Positions 1 to 7,261 are shown, counted from the first letter of the stretch. The stretch is DNA of 7,261 bases from Pseudomonadota bacterium (GCA_963205465.1 CAUJKG010000110.1:1-7261), one strand, 5' to 3'. Notes: generated by a model not told the origin, from the letters alone. Made by a program: numbers and translations.

Positions 1-55
1 TCCCGCTTAACGCGCCACTGCGGATGGAGCCTGCGAAAACCAGAATTTTCTTCAT
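1..55 (-). CDS. NAD(P)H-dependent FMN reductase-like protein, N-terminal fragment
   Basis: Only the first 18 codons lie in the window; the gene continues past base 1. They read MKKILVFAGSIRSGALSG. A short beta strand followed by G-S-I/T-R-x-G-S is the N-terminal FMN-phosphate-binding loop of the NADPH-dependent FMN reductase (flavodoxin-like) family, whose members use NAD(P)H to reduce FMN or quinone/azo substrates in the cytoplasm. The ATG at 55-53 is preceded by TAAGGA (67-62) at a 6-nt spacing. That Shine-Dalgarno overlaps the stop codon of the upstream pmtA gene (67-65), so the two are probably co-transcribed and perhaps translationally coupled. The family call rests on one short motif, so the exact enzyme cannot be named. 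Confidence 0.6.
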   Translation of the reverse strand, partial: MKKILVFAGSIRSGALSG

Positions 56-64
56 GCGCAATCC

Positions 65-655
65 TTATTTCGCACGATACGTCCATACGCGCGCGGGGGG
101 CAAATTCCGCCAGATCCGTTTCGACGCGGAGGTTTCGTAAAGCGGCGACGCCACCGGCAATGGCGAATTCGCGCCATAAGTAAACTGGATGAACGGCGCG
201 CGCGGCCTGAGCAGCCGCATGGAAATCTCGATGAGCTTCTGGCGCTGTTCCTGCGCGAAATTAAGCAGCGGCAGACTGGAAACGATGGCCGCAAGCGGCG
301 GCTTGGCATGCGCGCCGAGGGTCGCATCGAGTGCGAAGGCATCGCCCTCAACGACATTCACTTCGGGAAACCTGCGCCGCAGGCTCGCGCAAAAATCCTT
401 GTCATATTCGACGAGCACAAGGCGTTTCGGATCGATGCCTCTTTCAAGAAGTGCCGCGGTGACCGGGCCGGTGCCGGGCCCGAGTTCGACGATCGGGCCT
501 TCGAGCGCAGGATCGACGATGGCGGCCATGGCGCGAGAGAGCACGGGGCCCGACGGCGCAATCGCCCCGACCGTCTTGGGGTTACGGAACCAGGAAGTCA
601 GAAAATTCAGAAGTGCGGGCTCTTGGGAAACTGGTTTGTTGCCGGGATGTTGCAT
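65..655 (-). CDS. pmtA: Phospholipid N-methyltransferase PmtA
   Basis: A 196-aa class I SAM-dependent methyltransferase. Family knowledge: rhizobial and Rhodobacter PmtA methylate phosphatidylethanolamine three times at the inner membrane to give phosphatidylcholine, and are about 200 aa long. Seen here: a basic/hydrophobic N-terminus (residues 15-35, with the NPKTVGAIAPSG segment typical of this family), SAM motif I VELGPGTGPVT at 56-66, an acidic residue after the second strand (E83, in LVEYDKDF), GDAF at 104-107, and IVSSLPLLNF at 124-133 in the position of the substrate-side motif IV loop. There is no signal peptide or membrane span; association with the membrane would be peripheral. The ATG at 655 has AGGAAG (673-668) about 12 nt upstream, which is rather far. 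It lies downstream of dnaJ across a 175-nt spacer with two inverted repeats, and its TAA overlaps the Shine-Dalgarno of the FMN reductase gene. A related rRNA adenine dimethylase-like methyltransferase is the main alternative; the early motifs favour PmtA. Confidence 0.85.
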   Translation of the reverse strand: MQHPGNKPVSQEPALLNFLTSWFRNPKTVGAIAPSGPVLSRAMAAIVDPALEGPIVELGPGTGPVTAALLERGIDPKRLVLVEYDKDFCASLRRRFPEVNVVEGDAFALDATLGAHAKPPLAAIVSSLPLLNFAQEQRQKLIEISMRLLRPRAPFIQFTYGANSPLPVASPLYETSASKRIWRNLPPARVWTYRAK

Positions 656-678
656 GAGCCGCCGGTTCTTCCTCTCGA

Positions 679-705
679 GTCTGATTCAGCACGGTTGAAT
701 CAGAC
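679..705. repeat. Perfect 10-bp inverted repeat upstream of pmtA
   Basis: GTCTGATTCA (679-688) and TGAATCAGAC (696-705) are exact reverse complements around a 7-nt loop. The site lies 24 nt before the pmtA start, between the pmtA Shine-Dalgarno region (674-667) and the larger palindrome at 727-775. In the pmtA mRNA it would form a hairpin just 5' of the ribosome-binding site. It could be an operator, an mRNA stem-loop, or one half of a composite dispersed element with its neighbour. No U-run follows, so it is not a convincing terminator. Confidence 0.7.
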
Positions 706-726
706 ACGTCCCTTATCTGTTTGATT

Positions 727-775
727 GAGCATGATCTTTTCCGAAAACCGCTTCGCACTTTTCGGGATCATGCTC
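727..775. repeat. REP/RIME-like dispersed palindromic element
   Basis: The outer arms GAGCATGATC (727-736) and GATCATGCTC (766-775) are exact reverse complements. The inner arms CCGAAAA (741-747) and TTTTCGG (759-765) also pair exactly. The layout is a 17-bp stem with a one-sided TTTT bulge (737-740) and an 11-nt loop (748-758). From memory, near-identical elements (a GCATGATC arm, CCGAAAA/TTTTCGG inner arms, then CTCAA flanking) occur in many copies between genes in Bradyrhizobium, Rhodopseudomonas and related Hyphomicrobiales; this was not checked by search. It lies 55 nt past the dnaJ stop and could stabilise or separate the dnaJ and pmtA messages. There is no U-tract, so it is not a classical terminator. 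Confidence 0.8.
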
Positions 776-830
776 TACGCGCTGGCAGCGTGGCCTAGCG
801 CCTTGCCGGCAGCACGGTCAAGCGACGCGG

Positions 831-1958
831 TTACTCGAAGAATTCGCGCATTTTTGCGAAGAATCCAGCCGACTCCGGCTGGGTATCCTTCGAGCTTTCC
901 TTGTCGAATTCCTTGAGCAGCTCTTTCTGGCGTTTGGTCAGCTTCTGCGGGGTTTCCACCGCGACCTGCACATACATGTCGCCGTGCGCCCGCGAGCGCA
1001 GCACCGGCATGCCCTTGCCGTTCAGGCGGAAGCGTTTGCCGGTCTGGGTGCCTTCAGGGATTTTTACGTTGGCGCGACCGCCATCCACCGTCGGCACGTC
1101 GAACTCGCCGCCGAGGGCTGCCGTCACCATCGAAACCGGAACGCGGCAGTAAAGATCCGCGCCTTCGCGCTGGAAGATCTGGTGCGGCGAGACGGAAAGG
1201 AAAATATAGAGATCACCGGTCGCACCCCCGCGCGCGCCCGCTTCGCCCTCGCCACCCAGACGAATGCGCGTGCCGTCCTCCACGCCGGGCGGAATGTTGA
1301 CCTCTAACGTGCGCTCCTTGACCACGCGGCCCGCGCCCGCGCAGCTCTTGCACGGATCCTTGATGACCGAGCCGCGACCCTGACAGGCGACGCAGGTGCG
1401 TTCGAGCGTGAAAAAGCCCTGCGCATGGCGAACGCGGCCCGCGCCCTGACAGGCCGTGCAGGTGACCGGCTGCGTGCCCGCTTTTGCGCCCGTGCCGGAG
1501 CAGGTTTCACAGGCGACATTGGTCGGCAATTCGATCTTCGCGGTCTTGCCGTGAAACGCTTCCTCGAGCGTGATCTCCAGATTGTAGCGAAGATCAGCAC
1601 CGCGCTCGCGGCCGCCGGAGCGTCCGCCGCGCCGGCCGCCCATGCCGCCGAACAGATCGTCGAAAATATCGGAAAAGGCCGAGGTGAATTCCGTGCCGAA
1701 ACCGCCAAAGCCGCCGGCACCCGAGCTGCCGTTCTCGAAGGCCGCGTGACCATAGCGGTCATAGGCCGCGCGCTTCTGCGCGTCCTTCAGGCAGTCATAG
1801 GCTTCATTGATTTCCTTGAATTTCGCTTCGCATTCCTTGTCGCCCGGATTGCGGTCGGGATGCCATTGCATCGCGAGCTTGCGATAGGAGGTCTTGATCT
1901 CTCCGTCCGACGCGGTGCGCGAGACGCTTAGGATTTCGTAATAATCGCGCTTCGACAT
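831..1958 (-). CDS. dnaJ: Chaperone protein DnaJ (Hsp40)
   Basis: A full-length 375-aa type I J-protein, the cytoplasmic co-chaperone that delivers unfolded clients to DnaK and stimulates its ATPase. Domains in order: J domain (about 4-70) with the essential HPD at 33-35; Gly/Phe-rich linker (about 76-122, GAGGFGGFG then GGMGGRRGGRSGG); zinc-binding domain with four CxxCxGxG repeats at C150/C153, C167/C170, C189/C192 and C203/C206; then the C-terminal beta-barrel substrate-binding and dimerisation region (about 212-340). All key residues are intact. The ATG at 1958 fits the MSKRDYYEIL start of the family, and no in-frame start lies upstream before a stop. Only weak purine content (GGTACTGGCTG) precedes it, so initiation may depend on coupling with the 21-codon frame at 2023-1958, whose TGA shares its A with this ATG. 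The gene follows dnaK and is expected to share its heat-shock promoter. Confidence 0.97.
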   Translation of the reverse strand: MSKRDYYEILSVSRTASDGEIKTSYRKLAMQWHPDRNPGDKECEAKFKEINEAYDCLKDAQKRAAYDRYGHAAFENGSSGAGGFGGFGTEFTSAFSDIFDDLFGGMGGRRGGRSGGRERGADLRYNLEITLEEAFHGKTAKIELPTNVACETCSGTGAKAGTQPVTCTACQGAGRVRHAQGFFTLERTCVACQGRGSVIKDPCKSCAGAGRVVKERTLEVNIPPGVEDGTRIRLGGEGEAGARGGATGDLYIFLSVSPHQIFQREGADLYCRVPVSMVTAALGGEFDVPTVDGGRANVKIPEGTQTGKRFRLNGKGMPVLRSRAHGDMYVQVAVETPQKLTKRQKELLKEFDKESSKDTQPESAGFFAKMREFFE

Positions 1959-2023
1959 CAGCCAGTACCGCGTAAAGAAATGGCCTTCGCCTGCTGCGGA
2001 ATTTCGCTGCTGACGAAGGCCAT
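1958..2023 (-). CDS. Putative 21-aa leader peptide between dnaK and dnaJ
   Basis: An uncatalogued short frame fills the dnaK-dnaJ gap. It starts at the ATG at 2023-2021, begins MAFVSSEIPQQ and ends RGTG. Its TGA (1960-1958) overlaps the dnaJ ATG (1958-1956) by exactly one base. The start has the best Shine-Dalgarno in the gap, GAGGA (2035-2031), at a 7-nt spacing, whereas dnaJ has none of note. That arrangement suggests a translationally coupled leader that loads ribosomes onto dnaJ. The peptide has no recognisable domain, and its sequence may not matter. Its first ten bases form one arm of the stem-loop at 2023-1980. The alternative is chance: the gap is short, and the hairpin may be the only selected feature. 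Nothing beyond start, spacing and overlap supports translation. Confidence 0.4.
   Translation of the reverse strand: MAFVSSEIPQQAKAISLRGTG
1980..2023 (-). promoter_or_regulatory. dnaK-dnaJ intercistronic stem-loop
   Basis: In the mRNA sense, ATGGCCTTCG (2023-2014) pairs perfectly with CGAAGGCCAT (1989-1980), a 10-bp stem around a 24-nt loop that could fold further (a GCGA/CCGC-type inner stem with mismatches). The 3' arm is followed by TTTCTTTA (1981-1974, partly within the stem), a weak U-rich tail. Possible roles: a partial terminator or attenuator giving less DnaJ than DnaK, a 3'-end stabiliser for a processed dnaK message, or control of the leader frame, because the 5' arm contains that frame's ATG. 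Which role applies cannot be settled by reading. Confidence 0.55.
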
Positions 2024-2030
2024 GCTGGTT

Positions 2031-2035
2031 TCCTC
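2031..2035 (-). promoter_or_regulatory. Shine-Dalgarno of the dnaK-dnaJ leader frame
   Basis: GAGGA lies 7 nt upstream of the ATG at 2023 and about 72 nt upstream of dnaJ, too far to serve dnaJ directly. It sits outside the 2023-1980 stem and so stays single-stranded. Its presence without an annotated gene behind it is the main reason to take the 21-codon frame seriously. Confidence 0.5.
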
Positions 2036-2043
2036 AATCCGCG

Positions 2044-3957
<1,914 letters not shown>

Positions 3958-4088
3958 GGCATACCTCTCATTTCCGGCAGGCCGACCGGGTCCGCTTTTC
4001 GGCACCCAAATGGCAACGGGCTAGAGCAGCGCCGTTCCCCTCGGCCCCCGCGTTGGGGATTTGCTGCGGCGAGTGCCGCAACTGTTCG
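3958..4088 (-). other. dnaK 5' leader (predicted untranslated)
   Basis: If transcription starts about 7 nt past the -10 box (near 4088), dnaK has a leader of about 130 nt. It contains a compact hairpin TGCGGC-ACTC-GCCGCA (4080-4065) and a second short GC hairpin, CCCC-AACGC-GGGG (4058-4046), then G-rich sequence up to the Shine-Dalgarno. I see no ROSE-type or fourU pairing to GAGAGG and no CIRCE element. The structure may simply reflect GC content. No gene is supported in this stretch. Confidence 0.45.
3964..3969 (-). promoter_or_regulatory. dnaK ribosome-binding site (decides the start)
   Basis: GAGAGG lies 6 nt before the ATG at 3957. An upstream in-frame ATG at 4005 would add 16 residues (MPKSGPGRPAGN...) absent from Hsp70s and has no comparable purine tract. 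The downstream start is therefore preferred. Confidence 0.85.
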
Positions 4089-4094
4089 GGTGGC

Positions 4095-4123
4095 ATATAG
4101 GCAGGTGCTTTTTCGCCCGCAAG
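4095..4123 (-). promoter_or_regulatory. Heat-shock (RpoH/sigma-32) promoter of dnaK
   Basis: CTTG (4123-4120), an 18-nt spacer, then CCTATAT (4101-4095). The established alphaproteobacterial RpoH consensus is CTTG, 17-18 nt, CYTATnTnnG; every position matches except the last G. It lies 14 nt past the TRIC-family stop codon (4139-4137) and about 140 nt before the dnaK start. This is where an independent promoter is needed to separate dnaKJ from the upstream membrane-protein genes. Confidence 0.8.
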
Positions 4124-4136
4124 GCTTTGAAGCCGC

Positions 4137-4778
4137 TCAAAGCTTCGAAGAATCGCGTCCCGGACGGGCACGATAGACCGGTAAGGACCAGCCCCAAACC
4201 AGGGCGCCCGCGCGAACCCCAAAAGCCACAAGGAATCCAAGGGTTGCGCCGGTCCAGAACGGGGCACCCCAGGTTGCCAGCAGCACGAAGGTCAGCGCAC
4301 CGGCAAAAGCGCAGGTGATGTAAAGTTCGCGGCGCAGGATCACGGAAGGCTCTCCCGCCAGCACGTCCCGGATCACGCCGCCGAAGGTCGCCGTCAACAT
4401 GCCGAACGCCAGCGCATCGGCCGCACCCGCGCCCGCCGCGAGCGTCTTGGCAGCGCCCACCACCGAATAGGCGGCAAGCCCGGCGGCGTCCGCCCAAAGG
4501 AGCACGCGATAGCGCGACTCCAGAAGATGCGCGGAAAAATAGACCAGTACCGCAACCCCGAGCGGTATCCCGAGATAGGCCGGGTTGCGGACCCAGAACA
4601 CGGGGATGTCGAGCAGGACGTCCCGGAGCGTGCCGCCGCCTATTGCCGTGACACCGGCGAAGAAAGCGAAAGCGACAATGTCGAGCTGCTTGCGCGATGC
4701 CGCCAGCGCGCCGGTCACCGCGAAAAGCGCGATGCCGACATAGTCGAGCGTCTGCAACAGCCACGAGACTTCGTTCAT
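4137..4778 (-). CDS. TRIC-family (UPF0126, YadS/YicG-like) membrane protein
   Basis: A 213-aa inner-membrane protein made of two tandem repeats of three hydrophobic spans plus one more, about seven in total. Each repeat carries the family's glycine-rich signature, AIGGGTLRD at 45-53 and TFGGVIRD at 131-138, followed by conserved segments (NPAYLGIPLG; ELYITCAFAGAL at 151-162). This matches the UPF0126/PF03458 family. Prokaryotic members of that family have been shown structurally to be homologues of trimeric intracellular cation channels; their physiological role in bacteria is not firmly known (counter-ion K+/Na+ flux, or amino-acid transport for some). The ATG at 4778 gives a normal length and begins just before the first span, but has no clear Shine-Dalgarno. 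The gene starts 32 nt after the GT-C stop and could be last in that operon. Its own end is followed at once by the dnaK promoter. Confidence 0.88.
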   Translation of the reverse strand: MNEVSWLLQTLDYVGIALFAVTGALAASRKQLDIVAFAFFAGVTAIGGGTLRDVLLDIPVFWVRNPAYLGIPLGVAVLVYFSAHLLESRYRVLLWADAAGLAAYSVVGAAKTLAAGAGAADALAFGMLTATFGGVIRDVLAGEPSVILRRELYITCAFAGALTFVLLATWGAPFWTGATLGFLVAFGVRAGALVWGWSLPVYRARPGRDSSKL

Positions 4779-4810
4779 GCGCCCGACTAGGCGTTGCCGC
4801 CGCGGCTAAG

Positions 4811-6347
4811 TCAATTGGTCACGGACTTGCGGCGCAGGATCAGCGTCCGGTGCATTTGTGCCAGCGGAAAATAGTTTTCGAGTTCGCGCTTCAGGACAGC
4901 GTCGCTCATCGCCCACTTCATCCAGTCGAAGCCGACCTGCTCGACCAGAATGATATCCGGCTTACCCCGCCGGATATCTTCGATCAGAAGATTGCGATCA
5001 TAGGCTTCGAGTTCGTCATAACGCGCGTGCTGCACCGGATCGCTGGTCTCTTCCTTGAGAATTTTCGCGTTTGCGGTGATCCATTGGCTACAGACACGAC
5101 CAACCCATTTGCCGCCGAGTGCGCGGGTGAGCGGATGGCCCAGTGCGATGTCCGACGTAATTCCTATCACGGTCGGACGCGGCGCAGATTTTGCGATCAC
5201 CTCGTAGATGGGGCGCATCGACTGCCACGGTCATCCACACGAATGTCGCGCCCGCGAGTAGCACGATTGAAAATGCCGGGACGATGCCTTTAGCCCACAC
5301 GTCAACGCTTTCGCTATGGTTCGGCGTGAGCGGCCAGCGCTCCATAAACGCAACCGCAGCCGCGACGAAGGCGAGCGCCAGCATCGGATAGGCGTGGTAG
5401 GACCAGCCTTTCAACTGCACGTAATAGGAAATCGAGAAGCCAATACATGCGGCGAGCAGAAGCGAGAATGGCGGTTGCAATGCCGCCTTGCCCTTCAATC
5501 GCCAGGTCGTAACAAGCACAAGCGCGAGCATCGGTGTCGCGACCTGAAGAAGAAAGGGCCAGATTTCCGCTCGTGCCGGCACATAGATTTCCGCAACAAG
5601 CGGAAGCGTATGCGCCACGAACTCGGGATAGAAAACATAAACCGCCGCCGCATAGGCGGCCAGCAAAACAGCGGCGATCCAGTTCTCGAACGCGAAGAAC
5701 ACGCGCCAGTCCTTTACCTTCAACGCCGCCACCGCCGAAACCAGGATCACCGGAAAAACAAAGTGTGGCTTGATGATCGCGGTGACGCCCGCACCAAGGC
5801 CCGCGGCGAGAACAAAGAACAGCGATGGCGCGAGCGCTTTAGCGCGCACTGCCGCAACCGCCAGAAACGGCAGGAAGGTCATGAGCGCGATATGTTCGCG
5901 CTCGCCGAAATTCTGTGCAGGAAGGAGCAGAAGAACAGCGGCGAAAGCCGCGGCAAGCTGAAACATCGCCTGACGCGACAAGAACGTCCCGCCGCGTAAG
6001 ATGGCCGCTGACACCGCGAGCGACGCAATCGCGGCCGCAAACACGAAGGCATCGACCATGAATTCCGGCCGCATGCCGAGAACGCGCGCGAGCCATACCG
6101 GCGTCATGTAGAGCCAGATCGATGCAGGCGGATTGACTTCGATATAATCGACGTAAGGCCGCTCACCGTTCAGCGCTTTTTCGCACAGCGTTATGAGCCA
6201 GCTCACGTAGGTGTTGGCGACGACGAAATTGCGCAACGCGATTCCGGCAACGAAGATCGCAAGCAGCGGAAGCCAGCGCGAAAGCCGGGAGGCCGCCGTA
6301 CTTCCGGACGAGGCGTGCGTTTCGAGCGGCAGGGGTTTCGCGCTCAT
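4811..6347 (-). pseudogene. Multi-pass GT-C-like glycosyltransferase, frameshifted
   Basis: Two frames together make one protein. From the ATG at 6347 the first frame encodes a membrane enzyme: a span at about 24-44, a large loop with GERPYVDYIEVNPP (61-74), then roughly eight to ten spans to about residue 376. An acidic residue in the first extracytoplasmic loop before an NPP motif resembles GT-C/GT39-type polyprenyl-phosphate-sugar-dependent transferases. At CCCC (5213-5210) this frame departs and ends at 5088 after about 40 Arg/His-rich, unrelated residues. The other frame continues in protein-like sequence (IYEVIAKSAPRPTVIGITSD...) to the TGA at 4813-4811. Removing one C gives an uninterrupted 511-aa protein joined ...VAVDAP/IYEVIAK.... 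The downstream frame has an ATG at 5218 but no Shine-Dalgarno, which argues against a separate gene. The start overlaps the upstream GT2 stop (ATGA). Sequencing error, real mutation and +1 slippage at CCC-C all remain possible. Exact donor and acceptor are unknown. Confidence 0.78.
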
Positions 6348-7261
6348 CCTGCGCGCCGTGCCGTGGTGCTTTTCGCGTCGTGTTTCGCCGCGGCCTCGAA
6401 GCCGGCGCGCTTGGCCACGACATAGAGCGGACGCTGCTTCACTTCCGAATAGATGCGGCCGACATAGAGCCCGACCATGCCTGTGAGCAGCATGTTCAAG
6501 CCGCAGAGGAACGAGACGATGACGACGGTCGAGGTCCAGCCACGCACGGCGTGATCGGTGAAGAGCCCGGTCGCGATCGCATAAAGCCCGTACAGCACCG
6601 CGAGCATCGAGACCGCGGCGCCGGCCCAGATCGCGAGCTTCAGCGGCGCATCGGAAAAGCTGACGACCCCGTTCACCGCCAGCCGCAGCATCTTGAAGAA
6701 CGGATATTTGGTTTCGCCCGCCGCCCGCGCGGGACGATGGAACGCGACCTCACATTGCTTGAAGCCGAGCCAGGCGAACATGCCGCGCACGAAGCGGTCG
6801 CGTTCTGGCATGGCCTGGAACGCTTCCAGCACCTTGCGGTCGATCAGACGGAAATCGCCGACGTCGCGCGGAATGTCGATCGAGGAAAGCATGCCGAGCA
6901 GTCGATAGAAGATCGACGCGGTTTTCTTCTTGAAGGTGCTTTCGCCGTCGCGCGAGAGCCGGCGCGCTTGCACGATCTCGTAGCCTTCCTTCCAACGCGC
7001 GATCATCTCGCCGATGACTTCCGGCGGGTCCTGCAAATCCGCGTCCATCACCACGATGGCGTCGCCGCTGGCCGCGTCCTTCCCGGCGGTGATTGCGATC
7101 TGATGGCCGAAATTGCGCGAGAGCCGGATGAACCGGTAGCGCGGATCGTCCTTCGCCTTGGCTTCGAGAATGATGGAGGACGTATCGTGCGAGCCGTCAT
7201 CGACGAAGATTGCCTCCGCAGGCGCATCGAGCGTCGCGAGCAGCTTCTCCAGCCGGTGCAA
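6344..7261 (-). CDS. GT2 polyprenyl-phosphate glycosyltransferase (GtrB/DPM1-like), 5'-truncated
   Basis: The last 305 codons of a GT-A fold family 2 transferase; the gene enters from beyond base 7261, so the TTG at the edge is not its start. About 20-30 N-terminal residues (the VVVPVYNE-type strand) should be missing. Visible residues: VDDGS at 20-24, RNFGHQIAITAG at 49-60, the metal/nucleotide-sugar DxD in MDADLQDPPEV at 72-82, VGDFRL at 134-139, MPERDRFVRGM at 151-161 and GETKY at 182-186, all hallmarks of GtrB/DPM1-like enzymes. Two C-terminal spans (about 207-231 and 243-268) anchor it in the inner membrane. The family moves glucose, mannose or a related sugar from a nucleotide donor to undecaprenyl phosphate on the cytoplasmic face. 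The stop codon overlaps the next gene's ATG by four bases (ATGA, 6347-6344), which points to coupled translation with the GT-C-like enzyme that would use the product. Confidence 0.92.
   Translation of the reverse strand: MHRLEKLLATLDAPAEAIFVDDGSHDTSSIILEAKAKDDPRYRFIRLSRNFGHQIAITAGKDAASGDAIVVMDADLQDPPEVIGEMIARWKEGYEIVQARRLSRDGESTFKKKTASIFYRLLGMLSSIDIPRDVGDFRLIDRKVLEAFQAMPERDRFVRGMFAWLGFKQCEVAFHRPARAAGETKYPFFKMLRLAVNGVVSFSDAPLKLAIWAGAAVSMLAVLYGLYAIATGLFTDHAVRGWTSTVVIVSFLCGLNMLLTGMVGLYVGRIYSEVKQRPLYVVAKRAGFEAAAKHDAKSTTARRAG

Noticed and set aside
727..775. The large palindrome as a rho-independent terminator of dnaJ
   Set aside because: No U-run follows either arm and the stem has a bulge; the sequence fits a dispersed repeat better.
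793..821. Possible sigma-70 promoter for pmtA, TTGACC-N17-CTAGGC
   Set aside because: The -35 is good but the -10 matches TATAAT/CTATAT poorly; the spacing alone is not enough to call it.
1804..2037. A 77-codon minus-strand frame across the dnaK-dnaJ gap and the dnaJ N-terminus
   Set aside because: Most of it is dnaJ in another frame, Arg-rich and featureless; the 21-codon frame with its own Shine-Dalgarno explains the gap better.
4046..4080. CIRCE-like GCACTC near the start of the dnaK leader
   Set aside because: The GCACTC is part of a short GC hairpin. There is no TTAGCACTC-N9-GAGTGCTAA pairing, so there is no HrcA site.
3968..4098. Small frame starting MPPEQL in the dnaK leader
   Set aside because: Its ATG lies within the -10 box region, so it would not be in the transcript, and it has no Shine-Dalgarno.
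4021..4764. Alternative 247-codon minus-strand frame over the TRIC gene and dnaK leader
   Set aside because: It is Arg/Gly-rich, low-complexity sequence in a shifted frame; the overlapping 213-aa frame carries the conserved UPF0126 motifs.
4811..5218. A separate 135-aa gene downstream of a 419-aa membrane protein gene
   Set aside because: No Shine-Dalgarno precedes the 5218 ATG, the last 40 or so residues of the longer frame look like out-of-frame sequence, and one base restores a single continuous protein.

Overview
The window reads as chromosome of a GC-rich alphaproteobacterium, most likely Hyphomicrobiales (Rhizobiales). Three things point there: a dnaK-dnaJ pair followed by a PmtA-type phospholipid N-methyltransferase, a palindromic intergenic element (727-775) of a type I know from Bradyrhizobium/Rhodopseudomonas-like genomes, and a dnaK promoter fitting the alphaproteobacterial RpoH (sigma-32) consensus. 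The genus cannot be fixed by reading alone. Every recognised gene lies on the minus strand, so transcription runs from high to low coordinates.

In transcription order, 7261-4137 is a membrane and envelope block. It holds a 5'-truncated GT2 polyprenyl-phosphate glycosyltransferase (GtrB/DPM1-like), then a multi-pass GT-C-like glycosyltransferase joined by an ATGA overlap, then a TRIC-family (UPF0126) membrane protein 32 bases further on. The first two fit a lipid-linked sugar pathway in which one enzyme loads the sugar on the carrier and the other transfers it from the carrier. The GT-C gene is broken here by a single +1 frameshift at a run of four C.

4136-1956 is the chaperone region. A heat-shock promoter (4123-4095) sits just after the TRIC stop codon, followed by a leader of about 130 nt and dnaK (637 aa). 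The 85-nt dnaK-dnaJ gap holds a perfect 10-bp stem-loop and an unlisted 21-codon reading frame. That frame has a strong Shine-Dalgarno, and its stop codon overlaps the dnaJ start by one base. dnaJ itself has no good ribosome-binding site.

830-1 begins with a 175-nt spacer carrying two adjacent inverted repeats. It continues with pmtA (196 aa, phosphatidylcholine synthesis by methylation) and the first 18 codons of an NAD(P)H-dependent FMN reductase-like gene, whose Shine-Dalgarno overlaps the pmtA stop codon.

Most of the window is conserved housekeeping sequence. I see no defence system, prophage, IS element, CRISPR array, tRNA or rRNA. The least ordinary items are the dnaK-dnaJ intercistronic leader frame with its hairpin, the frameshifted GT-C gene, and the paired dispersed repeats.
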